Source: Niabella sp.
GTDB taxonomy: Bacteria; Bacteroidota; Bacteroidia; Chitinophagales; Chitinophagaceae
Length of the DNA: 64,000 bases
Assembly (NCBI GenBank): GCA_017744715.1
Contig: JAGIAT010000001.1
Span: 1 to 64,000 of the forward strand
Direction of reading: 5' to 3'
Position numbers and translations under genes: made by a program. The notes below the pieces were generated by a model, which saw only the letters and a list, made by a program, of their open reading frames with translations, had not been told where the DNA came from and made no database searches. This document shows, piece by piece, positions 27,615 through 37,627 of the stretch; positions within the stretch are counted from its first letter, which is position 1, and every line of letters begins with the position of its first letter.

Positions 27615-29186
27615 ATGAAAAAGAGTTTCTATTATATCTGTACGGCGTTGGTATTATTGGGTTCCTCATGCAATAAGATCCTGGATACAACGCCACAGGA
27701 TTTTGTGTCGCCGGTAAATTATTACAATACGGAAAGTGAGCTGGAATCTGCACTGGCCGGGGTTTATGACCGTTTGGGGGATAACCGGGTTTATGCACAG
27801 GGGATGGCCAGCTACCTGGTAGTGAGTGATGAGTTCTTTATGAAAAACCAAACATCGGGTGTCAACGCCAATATCATAGACGCGTCTACCCTTGAAATTA
27901 ACAGGCATTGGGAAGCACTGTACACCGGTATTGAGCGGGCCAATATGTTGCTGGAAAATATAAATAAGGCGCAGCAGGTAAGTGAAGCAAAACGCAACGA
28001 GATAAAGGGGCAGGCGCTGTTCTTAAGAGCCTATTATTACTTTTTATTGACGGATGAATTTGGTGCAGTGCCGTTAAAGCTGCAATCCAGCAAGAGCCCG
28101 GAGGAAGCGCCGCTGCCGGGTAGTACAATAAAAGAGATCTATGATCAGATACTAAAAGACATGAAAGAAGCGCAAGGTCTTGTGCGGTCGGTTTCAGATT
28201 ATGGATACAACACCCGCATTACAAAAACAACGGTACAGGGCATACTGGCGCGGGTTTGTTTAACAATGGCCGGGTCTCCGTTAAAGGATGTTTCAAAATA
28301 TACCGAAGCCCGGGCATATGCTGATAGTGTGATGCAGTCTGGCCTACACGGATTGAATCCGGATTTTAAGCAGATCTATATCAACCATGTTAAAGAAGTC
28401 TTTGACACGCGGGAGAATCTTTGGGAAGTAGAATTTAAAGGCACCAGCCAGGGTGAAATACAGGAAGGCGGCACCATCGGAAGTTATAACGGTATTACCT
28501 GTGGCAATATTGATACCGGGTATGGGTATGATTATGTGCATGCTACGGCGAAATTATATAATGCTTATGCCAACGGGGATCTGAGAAGAGACTGGACCGT
28601 TGCACCATTCCGGTTTGTAACTACAGGAACCACGGTGGTACGCACCGCCTGGGGGGCTAACGAGATTTATGAGCGGAGCAATGGAAAATGGAGAAGGGAA
28701 TATGAAACCGTTTTGCCCAGGAATCAGAACTTTACCGGAACCAACTGGCCATTGCTGCGCTATGCGGATGTGCTGCTGATGTTTGCAGAAGCGGATAATT
28801 ATTTAAATAACGGACCTTCAGAAAAAGCGTACACCGCCATTAATATGGTACGACGCAGAGGATATGGAAAAGACGTTCTTACGCCGGATACCCAGGCCGA
28901 TGCACCTGCAGGCCTGTCCCAGCAAGACTTCCAGGAGCTGATCGTAAACGAACGGTTGCGGGAACTGGCTTTTGAAGGACTTCGCAAACATGATCTGATA
29001 CGCTGGGGCATTTATCCATCTGTTATGCAGGTACAGGCACGGGAATACCAAATGAATATGCCGACGGCGTTGCGTGATCCTGCAACAGCACAGGCCCAGC
29101 GGGTAACAGCACGGTCGGTTGTATTTCCGATCCCCAATAGTGAGCTGGCGGTTAACCCCAATATCAGACAAAATTCCGGTTGGTAA
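27615..29186 (+). CDS. SusD/RagB-family surface glycan-binding lipoprotein
   Basis: A 523-residue surface lipoprotein that forms the lid of the SusC transporter. The lipobox is LLGSSC (Cys about 19). TPR-like helices run through the first half (HWEALYTGIERANMLLENI), with the family block LRYADVLLMFAEADNYL, then a late stretch with ERLRELAFEGLRKHDLIRWG, and the C-terminal signature FPIPNSELAVNPNIRQNSGW. Full length for the family. Confidence 0.95.
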   Translation: MKKSFYYICTALVLLGSSCNKILDTTPQDFVSPVNYYNTESELESALAGVYDRLGDNRVYAQGMASYLVVSDEFFMKNQTSGVNANIIDASTLEINRHWEALYTGIERANMLLENINKAQQVSEAKRNEIKGQALFLRAYYYFLLTDEFGAVPLKLQSSKSPEEAPLPGSTIKEIYDQILKDMKEAQGLVRSVSDYGYNTRITKTTVQGILARVCLTMAGSPLKDVSKYTEARAYADSVMQSGLHGLNPDFKQIYINHVKEVFDTRENLWEVEFKGTSQGEIQEGGTIGSYNGITCGNIDTGYGYDYVHATAKLYNAYANGDLRRDWTVAPFRFVTTGTTVVRTAWGANEIYERSNGKWRREYETVLPRNQNFTGTNWPLLRYADVLLMFAEADNYLNNGPSEKAYTAINMVRRRGYGKDVLTPDTQADAPAGLSQQDFQELIVNERLRELAFEGLRKHDLIRWGIYPSVMQVQAREYQMNMPTALRDPATAQAQRVTARSVVFPIPNSELAVNPNIRQNSGW

Positions 29187-29204
29187 TTAAATAAATTGTA
29201 TCAG

Positions 29205-30107
29205 ATGAATAAGCTAATAATTGCTGCTGTATTATTTCTTTCACTGGCTTCCTGCAAAAAACGATATGCGCTGGATGCGATTGATAATTTTTCTATTGAG
29301 TTGGAAAAGGCCACGTATAAAGTTGGAGAACCCATTCGCTTTGTTGTAAACGGAAAACCGGATAACCTGGTGTTTTGGTCGGGCGAGGCCGGGCATGTAT
29401 ATGAATTCAGGAACCGTACGGCTGTAGAAGGGAACGCTATATCACTCAATTTTAAAAGCTACGCACAATTCGGATTGATGCCCATTGATCAATCGGTTAT
29501 CAAGCTGCTGGTGTCTACCGATTTTAGCGGGAAATACGATTCAACAAATGTAAAGGCCGCAACCTGGGAAGACATTACGGATAAAGCGGTTTTATCAACC
29601 GGACAGGATCAAACGCCTTCGGGAAACATTGACCTGAGCAGTTTTGCAGCCGGCAATAAAAATATAGCAATTGCGTTGCGCTATAAAACCAATGTTATAA
29701 AACCCGAAGCGCAGCAAAACCGATGGGTGATCCGTTCTTTTGACCTGAAGAGTACCAATCAACAAGGCGATGAAACGGTGATTGCCAATATGGCAACGGC
29801 CGGCTGGACGTCTTTCAATTTCAGCGGACCTGCAACCAACTGGAGTATTACCTCTGCACAATTACTTACGGTTCGGAACAGTACAGATCTGGATGACGAC
29901 TGGGTGATCACCAAGCAGTTCAATCCCAATAAAACAATGCCCGATAAGGGAGAAGCTATTAAGAACATTTCACAAAAATTGTATGAGTATACCCGGGTAT
30001 ATAACAAACCCGGCGTATACAAAGCGGTATTTGTGGCAACGAATGTGAATGTTAAGGCATCTGCATCCGTTGTAAAAGAAATCGAATTAACAATTACGGC
30101 GCCATAA
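29205..30107 (+). CDS. DUF5017-type lipoprotein (SusE-position glycan-binding protein)
   Basis: A 300-residue lipoprotein with lipobox SLASC (Cys about 17). It has an N-terminal beta-domain with YKVGEPIRFVVNGKPDNLVFWSGEAGHVYEFRNR, typical of DUF5017, and a second beta-sandwich. Proteins in this place after SusD usually bind the target glycan at the surface; no enzymatic residues are apparent. It starts 18 bp after susD; a TTG three codons upstream is the alternative start. Confidence 0.8.
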   Translation: MNKLIIAAVLFLSLASCKKRYALDAIDNFSIELEKATYKVGEPIRFVVNGKPDNLVFWSGEAGHVYEFRNRTAVEGNAISLNFKSYAQFGLMPIDQSVIKLLVSTDFSGKYDSTNVKAATWEDITDKAVLSTGQDQTPSGNIDLSSFAAGNKNIAIALRYKTNVIKPEAQQNRWVIRSFDLKSTNQQGDETVIANMATAGWTSFNFSGPATNWSITSAQLLTVRNSTDLDDDWVITKQFNPNKTMPDKGEAIKNISQKLYEYTRVYNKPGVYKAVFVATNVNVKASASVVKEIELTITAP

Positions 30108-30128
30108 GAATATAAAGAAATATATATC

Positions 30129-32735
30129 ATGAATCGTGCAGTCATTTATTGTTTAAGCGGATTGTTACTGCTGGGCGCAGGAGCTGAAAAGGGCTATGGT
30201 CAGCCGGTCAAAAACGCCGGGTTGAAAAATGATGTGTTACGCCTGGATTGGGAGTATGCCCGCGATGGATATAAAGTAAAACAGTTGCGGGTGAGGGCAC
30301 AGGATGGGTGGCGTTCTCTGGCGGCTCCGATGGGACAATACACGGTACTTTACAGTGCGGCGCAACCGAACATGGATGCGGAAACCATCACGGATAAAAA
30401 TGGAAAGGCCGTTCAATTTCCGGAATCCGAATACCGGTACATCATTCCAACCTGGAAGGCCAATACCTCCGCTGTTTCTATGAATAAAGAGGGGCGGGCC
30501 TTATCGTTTTACCCGCAGCAGTATAAAGCAGCCGGAGATAAAATCATCTTTCAGCAAAAGACAGATGTAGCTACTATTGACGCCGTTTGGCAACTGGATC
30601 CTGTTTACAAAAATGATCTTCGGGTTTCCATCCGGTTAACAGCTCACGAGCCCGGCTATTATTCCATTGCCAGTCCGGCGCTAACTGTAAATGATAAATC
30701 CCGTTTTCAATGGGCCTGTATCCCGGGCCTTTTCCAGGGAAACAGCATCAACAATAACTTTATTGATGCCTATGCCTATGGCCATGGAATTCCTGATAAG
30801 CCGGTTGTGGTAAGAGAGCGGACCGCGGCGGCACTCACGTCTATGCTTACCAATAAAGAAGGAATTACACTTGCGGTTACAGCGGAACCCGGAACCGGTC
30901 GGGATCCCTGGACATTTGATAAATCTACCCAGTCGGACTGGCTGCTGGGTTTGTCATTGATCAATCGCAATGAGCAGCTAACGCCTACACTTTATCACCC
31001 GGTGTTAGGACAAAAAAAATCATATTTAAACAAGGGTGAAACGGTTTCTTTTGATTTCCGGTATACCGTGAACGCCTCCAACTGGTATCCTGTTTATAAA
31101 CATGTGGTAAATGACATCTATCGCTTTGATGAATTATTGCATCTGAAGCAAACGCACCTGTCTTTATCCGAAAGAATAAGGCAGTTGTTCAATTATGTAA
31201 GAAATGACAGTACTTCCCGCTGGCGCACTTTTGATTATAAGGGTCGCATCATTGGTGCGCAGGAGTATCTGGGAGGCGTATACGGGGCGAACAAGGATGC
31301 TGTTAAAAATGCGGATTATGGTGCCATGTGGATGCTGGCAACCATTACGCAGGATTCTATTCTTATACACGAGCGTTTAAAAGCTGCATTGAATTTTAAA
31401 CTGACGCAGCAAAATACAGAGGGTGGCTTTTTTAATGGTGCTGCTGCAGGACAGTATTACCTGCATGAATCGAAACGGTTCACAGAAGAGTGGGGGCCTT
31501 ATACCGAACCGATTGCAACCACTTATTACATGTTGCTGGATATGGGCAATGTCTTTTTGTTTGAGCCGGGGAATGCAGACCTTAAAAAAGGGGTGCGTCT
31601 TGCAGCAGACTGGCTCCTGGCTCGTATGAAGCCGGAGGGGTATTGGGAAGTGGCACATAATAATCATACCATGAAACCGATGTTCCGGGATCTGAAGGAT
31701 TACCGGCCTACCTTTTACGGCCTGGTGGTTGCTTACAAAACACTGGGTGATAAAAAGTATTTGGATGCTGCTATAAAATCGGCTAACTGGTATGTTAAGA
31801 ATGCTGTAGAGCAAGGCTATTTTTTGGGTGTTTGCGGCGACGCACGGTTTGCTCCGGATTTTGCTACGGGGCAAAGTGCACAGGCGTTACTGGATCTGTA
31901 TGATATTACCAAAGATCCGCGGTTTAAACAGGCTGCTGTTACAACGGCACAGTTCTATACCACCTCTATTTATTCGCATCCCATACCGGGTCATCAGCGC
32001 AGGAAAAGCGGTGACCACCAGCTGGAAGACTGGCAGATCAGCCAGGTAGGATTAAGTTTTGAACATGGCGGCACATTGGGTTCGGCGAACCCCAGCGGTC
32101 CTATCCTGCTGGCAAGTCATGCCGGGATGTTTGTACGCCTGTTTCAATTGACGAAGGACTCACTGTATCTTAATATGGCAAGAACAGCAGCGCTGAGCAA
32201 GGATGCTTTTGTTGATCCGGCTACCGGGGTCGCTTCTTATTACTGGAGTGCGATGAATAAAGGAGCCGGCCCCTTTCCGCATCATGCCTGGTGGCAGGTG
32301 GGATGGATCACCGATTACCTGATGGCCGAATTATCTTTACGATCGCAGGGCCGGATCGATTTTCCTTCCGGGTTTCTTACACCCAAGGTAGGGCCGCATA
32401 AAACCTTCGGATTCCGGGAGGGAAAAATATTTGACCAGGAAGGCGACCTGCTGTTCCGGGAAAACCTGGTCACATTAAGCAATCCCAATATGGATTACCT
32501 GTGTGCGGTGAACCGGAAAACAAAGAAGTTTTACCTGTTTATCCTTAATAATGATGATGAGGTTCAGCAAGGCGCTATCAGGATCGATGGCTCCCGCTTT
32601 ATTCCCGGATACCATCTTCAACCGGAACCTGCGGCATGTTTTTCTGCAACCGGAGCACAGATGAAGGGGGCTTCTGCAAACCGTGTAACGATTGCGCCCT
32701 ATGGCTTGCAGGTGTACACATTTAATTATAACTAA
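30129..32735 (+). CDS. Secreted alpha-toroid protein of unknown family (paralog 1 of 3)
   Basis: An 868-residue secreted protein with a signal peptide (ending GYGQP). An N-terminal beta-rich part (about 25-340) is followed by a helical region (about 350-720) that looks like an (alpha/alpha) toroid, with helix-pair repeats such as SAQALLDLYDITKDPRFKQA, and a short C-terminal beta part. It shares the motifs W-x-[VI]-S-x-V-G-L (WQISQVGL) and G-x-I-x-FP (GRIDFP) with the products at 32747 and 40708. This fold is common in polysaccharide lyases and in hydrolases such as GH88/GH105, but I cannot assign a family. The locus context suggests a glycan-degrading enzyme. Confidence 0.7.
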   Translation: MNRAVIYCLSGLLLLGAGAEKGYGQPVKNAGLKNDVLRLDWEYARDGYKVKQLRVRAQDGWRSLAAPMGQYTVLYSAAQPNMDAETITDKNGKAVQFPESEYRYIIPTWKANTSAVSMNKEGRALSFYPQQYKAAGDKIIFQQKTDVATIDAVWQLDPVYKNDLRVSIRLTAHEPGYYSIASPALTVNDKSRFQWACIPGLFQGNSINNNFIDAYAYGHGIPDKPVVVRERTAAALTSMLTNKEGITLAVTAEPGTGRDPWTFDKSTQSDWLLGLSLINRNEQLTPTLYHPVLGQKKSYLNKGETVSFDFRYTVNASNWYPVYKHVVNDIYRFDELLHLKQTHLSLSERIRQLFNYVRNDSTSRWRTFDYKGRIIGAQEYLGGVYGANKDAVKNADYGAMWMLATITQDSILIHERLKAALNFKLTQQNTEGGFFNGAAAGQYYLHESKRFTEEWGPYTEPIATTYYMLLDMGNVFLFEPGNADLKKGVRLAADWLLARMKPEGYWEVAHNNHTMKPMFRDLKDYRPTFYGLVVAYKTLGDKKYLDAAIKSANWYVKNAVEQGYFLGVCGDARFAPDFATGQSAQALLDLYDITKDPRFKQAAVTTAQFYTTSIYSHPIPGHQRRKSGDHQLEDWQISQVGLSFEHGGTLGSANPSGPILLASHAGMFVRLFQLTKDSLYLNMARTAALSKDAFVDPATGVASYYWSAMNKGAGPFPHHAWWQVGWITDYLMAELSLRSQGRIDFPSGFLTPKVGPHKTFGFREGKIFDQEGDLLFRENLVTLSNPNMDYLCAVNRKTKKFYLFILNNDDEVQQGAIRIDGSRFIPGYHLQPEPAACFSATGAQMKGASANRVTIAPYGLQVYTFNYN

Positions 32736-32746
32736 ACGATCGAAAC

Positions 32747-35700
32747 ATGCGCCCCATCATCATAAAAAGACTGGTGTTTATGTTCCTGCTGCTGATCTGC
32801 TGTGGGAATGCTTTTACACAGCCAGCCAAATACCTGCTGTTGGGATCCGATTTTCAATTTAAGGGCAAGTGGTTTACCGAACCTGCCAAAGAAAGCATCA
32901 GTGGCACTATTTTACGGTTTTTAGAGGGCGAGCAGGATCCAATATCCGATGCGTTAACCGTATTCAAAATAGAACAGCCCGGAAGCTATGTGGTCTGGAT
33001 CCGTACGCCGGATTTTGATACCTATCCCCGAACCCGCTTATTCCAGCTTTCCATTGGCAATGCTTCATTAAAGAAGGCCGGAGGTCATGGAAAGCCCGGC
33101 TACTTTTGGGAACGGCTGGGCACTGCAGAGCTGAAACAGGCGGAAGTGTTGCTGCGTCTTCACAATTTTAATTATGGCCGTTGCGACGCCATCCTGTTGC
33201 TCCGGGACAGCACCCTTGATCCTAACAAAACAGATACAAAGACCCTGCTGTCCTGGAAAAAGCTTCCGGTGGAACAGTCAGTAATTGCGGAGGAAAAGAA
33301 GAACACAGCACCATTGATGCGCTTAAGCAATACGGACAAAATAATAGCCGGTATTGAAAATGAAAATGTCCGCCTGCAATTTGTAAAAGCCGGTGCGGAT
33401 CAAAGAGCGATCGCCTGTAAAACGGAGATCCGGGAACAGGGGCAGTGGAAACAGGCCGGTGGCGACATGGAAGACCATAAAGTATTTTTGATAACGGCAG
33501 ATGCAACAGCCATCCAGTTCAACAAATACTACCCTACCTGGGATAATAAAAATCCCGGAGCTTATTTTGTTTTTGATGGCCAAAAGTACATCGTACAAAA
33601 ACCCGGGGATGAGTTCAACCCCTTTCAATCGGGCAACCTGAGCGAAGCCATTCCTGTTAGTGTAAATGCAATTGACAAACAAACCATCGAAGTGCACTAT
33701 GTTACCCGGAACGGCTCGTCCATTACTGGTTTTTGGTCGCTTCCCACGGGGCAGCAGCATATTGAACTGCGCCTGGTATGCAAAACAGCGCAGCCGGGAT
33801 ATTACAGTATGGGTGTGGCGGCTTTTCAGCCGATTGCAGACCCGGAACTGGAAAATGTATTGATGGCACCCATGTTTCAATACAAACGGGTATCTGCCGG
33901 TCCGCAAATGATGGTTACTTCCATGATGCAGCAACCCATTGCGATCGTTGCTGCAAAAACAAGCCAGGGGCCGGTTTCGAGCTATGTGGCTGCGGATCCG
34001 GAAACACTTAAAAACGACTGGGGTTCTGTAGACGATGCGCCCGCCGGGTTTACACTAAAAAATCATCAGAACCAGGTACAGCCGGTAATGTTTGCTCCGG
34101 TTTTGGGAATGAAGGATTCAAAATATGAAGCGGGGCAACTGATCGACCGCCGGTTTATGATCGGCCTGGTTGCGGGTAACTGGGATGCGGCACTGGCATA
34201 TGCATCCGGAAATATCTTCCAGGTGCAGGATTACCGGAAGCAACAACAGGTGTCGCTTACAAACGCCGTGTTTAATATGATTGAATTAACGAAAAATGAT
34301 TCGGCCGGCGGATGGGCAAAGGAACTGAAAGGGTTTTATGATATTGAAGGGGATCCCAAAACAGCACCCACCGTGGTGAATGCTACACCGCTGGTGAATG
34401 TGGCCCTTTCCGTTTTACAAAATGATGAGCAATACTACCTGAGCCGCTCGCTGCCTACGATAGAGTATACCCTTTCGCGGAGCGGATACCGCTGGGCAAC
34501 CGACATCGTTCCCACTGCATTCAACAATACCCGGAAAACATTAGAGCTGAATCCGCTTACTTCACAGTTCACTACGTCCTACTATGCAGGACTGAACCGC
34601 ATACTGGGTGGATTGAATCCCTGGCTGATGCATATTGCGTTGCCGGGCGATAGCCTCCGGACTGCGAAAGGATACTCCACCGACTTTCATTCCTGGAACC
34701 AGGCGCTTTGGGCCTACCAAATGACGGGACAGGCAAAATGGCTGCAACGGGCACGCAGGGATGCCGACCTTTTTATACAGGATAAAATCTATTCAAACAC
34801 CAATAAGCCGCTAAGTCATATCCCCTTTTATAATGCCAGTTTTTATGCCCCCTGGTGGGATCTGCTGGATCTGTATGAAACCACAAAGGATGCAACATAC
34901 CTGAAGGCTGCAGCCTATGGCGGATATTTTACCATTGCCGGCATCCGCAGTTATCCCAGGGTAGAAGATCAGTTACAGACCATCCATGTGGGCAACCGTT
35001 ATGAGGGCATTACGCATATCTGGTGGAAAGGAAACCAGCCGTACCGGTTAGGCTTCCCGAGAAAAAAAGATGATGTACAGGAAAAGAAGGTTCCGGAATG
35101 GCTGGTATCCCCGGTAGGGCTGGGACTGGAGCAACCCAGTACTTATTTTACACGGGTAAAAGGACAAACCGTGCACCCGGTATTTATGAGCAGCTGGGCG
35201 CCACACCTGCTGCGTTTGTTTCAGTATGCACACCAACCCATTTATGAAGTCTATGCGCGGAATGCCGTTATTGGCCGGTATGCCAATTACCCGGGATATT
35301 ATGGTACCGGTTTCACTGATGTGCCCATGTCGGCAGACTTTCCCTACAAGGGACCGGATGTAAGTTCCATTTATTATCACCATATACCTCCGCATATTGC
35401 GTTCAGCCTGGACTACCTGATCACAGAAGTCCTACAGCGATCCAATGGCAACATTCAATTTCCATACAGCAAGCAGGAAGGCTTTGTGTGGTTTAATAAC
35501 CGGGTGTATGGCGGGGAGCCCGGAACCATTTTCGGAGATACAAAAGCTGTGCTGCGTATGCATAAGGACTGGGTACAGATTCAAAACCCGGAGATCAATT
35601 ATGTAACCGCGGTTTCCGATAAAAATTTCTGGATCCTGCTTTCATCGGAAGCAGACCAGGCGCAAACCGTAAGCATAAAATGGAGCAAAGATGCGGGTGC

Positions 35701-36154
35701 AAAACAGGAGGGAGCGGCGCTTTGCTATGCCAACGATGGCGGGTCTGCAACAGTTGCCATAAAGAACGCAGGAGTTGATGTACCTGTGCCTGCAAAAGGA
35801 TTCAGCGCGGTTGCCATTCCCCTGAATGTGGCTGCGCCAATAAAAAAACAGTCGCCACTGAAAGAGGGGATGAAGATCATTGACCTGGGTAAACCCTGGG
35901 GACGCGTATTCCTGTTCCGCATCCGGTCTCCCTTTGGCTGGGATAGCTTTTATGGATTTGCAGAAACCGCACCCATAAGCGGGTATTCGGTAACCGTTAC
36001 CTGCAACCAGCAAACGCAGGAAGTAAAACAGTATCCTTATGAATGGAGCGTTACTAAAATTGGAATGGGAGAAAGCGCTGCAATAGAACTTGATTTCAAA
36101 AGTGCCGATGGAAAATCAATATCCAAAAAAATCGTACTTAATGGAAATGAATAA
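32747..36154 (+). CDS. Secreted alpha-toroid protein of unknown family (paralog 2 of 3)
   Basis: A 1135-residue protein with a signal peptide (ending NAFTQ). An extra N-terminal beta domain (about 20-160; SYVVWIRTPDFDTYPRT), not seen in the first paralog, may bind carbohydrate. It is followed by the beta-rich and toroid parts. Shared motifs are WLVSPVGL and GNIQFP, with helix pairs WWDLLDLYETTKDATYLKAA. The C-terminal third has beta structure that ends in LDFKSADGKSISKKIVLNG. It follows paralog 1 by 11 bp, and its 3' end overlaps the esterase gene. The activity is unknown. Confidence 0.7.
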   Translation: MRPIIIKRLVFMFLLLICCGNAFTQPAKYLLLGSDFQFKGKWFTEPAKESISGTILRFLEGEQDPISDALTVFKIEQPGSYVVWIRTPDFDTYPRTRLFQLSIGNASLKKAGGHGKPGYFWERLGTAELKQAEVLLRLHNFNYGRCDAILLLRDSTLDPNKTDTKTLLSWKKLPVEQSVIAEEKKNTAPLMRLSNTDKIIAGIENENVRLQFVKAGADQRAIACKTEIREQGQWKQAGGDMEDHKVFLITADATAIQFNKYYPTWDNKNPGAYFVFDGQKYIVQKPGDEFNPFQSGNLSEAIPVSVNAIDKQTIEVHYVTRNGSSITGFWSLPTGQQHIELRLVCKTAQPGYYSMGVAAFQPIADPELENVLMAPMFQYKRVSAGPQMMVTSMMQQPIAIVAAKTSQGPVSSYVAADPETLKNDWGSVDDAPAGFTLKNHQNQVQPVMFAPVLGMKDSKYEAGQLIDRRFMIGLVAGNWDAALAYASGNIFQVQDYRKQQQVSLTNAVFNMIELTKNDSAGGWAKELKGFYDIEGDPKTAPTVVNATPLVNVALSVLQNDEQYYLSRSLPTIEYTLSRSGYRWATDIVPTAFNNTRKTLELNPLTSQFTTSYYAGLNRILGGLNPWLMHIALPGDSLRTAKGYSTDFHSWNQALWAYQMTGQAKWLQRARRDADLFIQDKIYSNTNKPLSHIPFYNASFYAPWWDLLDLYETTKDATYLKAAAYGGYFTIAGIRSYPRVEDQLQTIHVGNRYEGITHIWWKGNQPYRLGFPRKKDDVQEKKVPEWLVSPVGLGLEQPSTYFTRVKGQTVHPVFMSSWAPHLLRLFQYAHQPIYEVYARNAVIGRYANYPGYYGTGFTDVPMSADFPYKGPDVSSIYYHHIPPHIAFSLDYLITEVLQRSNGNIQFPYSKQEGFVWFNNRVYGGEPGTIFGDTKAVLRMHKDWVQIQNPEINYVTAVSDKNFWILLSSEADQAQTVSIKWSKDAGAKQEGAALCYANDGGSATVAIKNAGVDVPVPAKGFSAVAIPLNVAAPIKKQSPLKEGMKIIDLGKPWGRVFLFRIRSPFGWDSFYGFAETAPISGYSVTVTCNQQTQEVKQYPYEWSVTKIGMGESAAIELDFKSADGKSISKKIVLNGNE

Positions 36155-37559
36155 GCAGATTTTAAAAGCAGCAATACTGGGGTTGCTCTGGATACCGGTG
36201 ATCAGCTTTTGTCAATCGGAAACCGATAACGACAAAATAGCGGCATCACAAGCCGGTGCTTCACCGCTTTATTTTGATGCCCAAGCGACTGGTGTGCCTG
36301 CAGTGGAGCCGGGACGTTTTCACAATGAGCAGGAATGCCAGGTACGTGCGGGTCTTCCGGATTTTTTTGAAAAAATAAAACAGGGAAAAGAAATCGTAGT
36401 GGCGTTTATCGGCGGCAGCATCACCCAGGCCAATCTTTGCTACCGGTTGCAGACGGCCCGGTACCTGGAACAGTTATATCCATCGGCCCGGTTTAAATGG
36501 ATCAATGCCGGTGTTTCCGGCACCGGAACAGACCTGGGCGCATTCCGGATCAAAGAACAGGTATTGCAACATAAACCCGACCTGGTCTTTATTGAGTTTG
36601 CTGTAAACGGAGCCTACCCCGATGCAATGGAGGGCATGATCCGGCAAACCATAAAATCGGATCCGACAACAGATATCTGTTTGTTGTACACCATACAGAA
36701 CGGACAAACAGCATTCTATCAAAAAAATGAAATACCACCTAATATCCAGGGGTTGGAGCGGGTTGCTGCTTATTACGGATTACCCGCTGTTCATTTGGGT
36801 ATGGAAGCGGCCAGCATGGAAGCCGCGGGAAACCTGATCTGGAAAGGAAGCCCGGGCGCCCATCCGGGTAAGGTCCTGTTTTCAGAAGATGGTATTCATC
36901 CGGCCACAGCAGGAGGAAACCTGTATGCCGCCGCCATTGCAAGGGCGTTTCAAAAAATGAAGACACCCGCACTAATAAAAAAGAAACAACTCCCGCCACC
37001 GGTGATTACAGCTGCCTGGGATGAAGCCACAATGGTTCAGCCTTCTGTTGTGGCCACCGCAGTCAATGGCTGGTTGCCTCATTCAACGGAGCAGGACCCG
37101 GCATTAAGAAAATTTAATCCCTGGTTTGCAACGGTTTTTACGGCAGATAAACCCGGCGCTGCTTTCCGGTTTCGTTTCAGTGGTGATCTGTTTGGCCTCT
37201 TTGATATCGGTGGCCCGGAAGTGGGACAACTGGAGTTTATGGTGGATGGCAAACCCATAAAACTGAGCAGGGATAAGCAAGGCAGTTTTATTTATTATCA
37301 GGAGAGCAATACGGCATCAGAAAAGGTGCTGAACCGCTTCAACGCCTACTGCAATAACCGCTACCGCGGGCAGTTTGATGTGGTAAAGCTGGAGCCCGGT
37401 GTACACGATGTAATCGTGACCGTTTCTTCAAAAAAAGCAGATAAGCTGCAGATCCTTCCGGAAGATAAACGGGAGGATATTCAACAGCATCCGGAGAAAT
37501 ACAACCGGTCGGTTATTTACCTGGGAAGGATCTTAATAAGAGGAGCAGTAGTCAAATGA
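36141..37559 (+). CDS. SGNH/GDSL-type esterase with C-terminal beta domain
   Basis: A 472-residue secreted hydrolase, probably a carbohydrate esterase. Block I is VAFIGGSITQ with the nucleophile Ser, followed by Gly in NAGVSGTGTDLGAF, Asn in IEFAVNGAYP, and the Asp/His pair in DGIHPATAGG. The second half (about 300-470) is a beta-sandwich-like domain (FRFSGDLFGLFDIGG). The start overlaps the preceding gene by 14 bp, which suggests translational coupling; 36147 is a second possible ATG. The likely job is deacylating the target polysaccharide so other enzymes can act. Confidence 0.85.
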   Translation: MEMNKQILKAAILGLLWIPVISFCQSETDNDKIAASQAGASPLYFDAQATGVPAVEPGRFHNEQECQVRAGLPDFFEKIKQGKEIVVAFIGGSITQANLCYRLQTARYLEQLYPSARFKWINAGVSGTGTDLGAFRIKEQVLQHKPDLVFIEFAVNGAYPDAMEGMIRQTIKSDPTTDICLLYTIQNGQTAFYQKNEIPPNIQGLERVAAYYGLPAVHLGMEAASMEAAGNLIWKGSPGAHPGKVLFSEDGIHPATAGGNLYAAAIARAFQKMKTPALIKKKQLPPPVITAAWDEATMVQPSVVATAVNGWLPHSTEQDPALRKFNPWFATVFTADKPGAAFRFRFSGDLFGLFDIGGPEVGQLEFMVDGKPIKLSRDKQGSFIYYQESNTASEKVLNRFNAYCNNRYRGQFDVVKLEPGVHDVIVTVSSKKADKLQILPEDKREDIQQHPEKYNRSVIYLGRILIRGAVVK

Positions 37560-37627
37560 AACGGCGTACCCACTAACACAATAATAATTTTTTTGTAAAC
37601 CCTTTTTCACCGCTAAAAACACGTCAT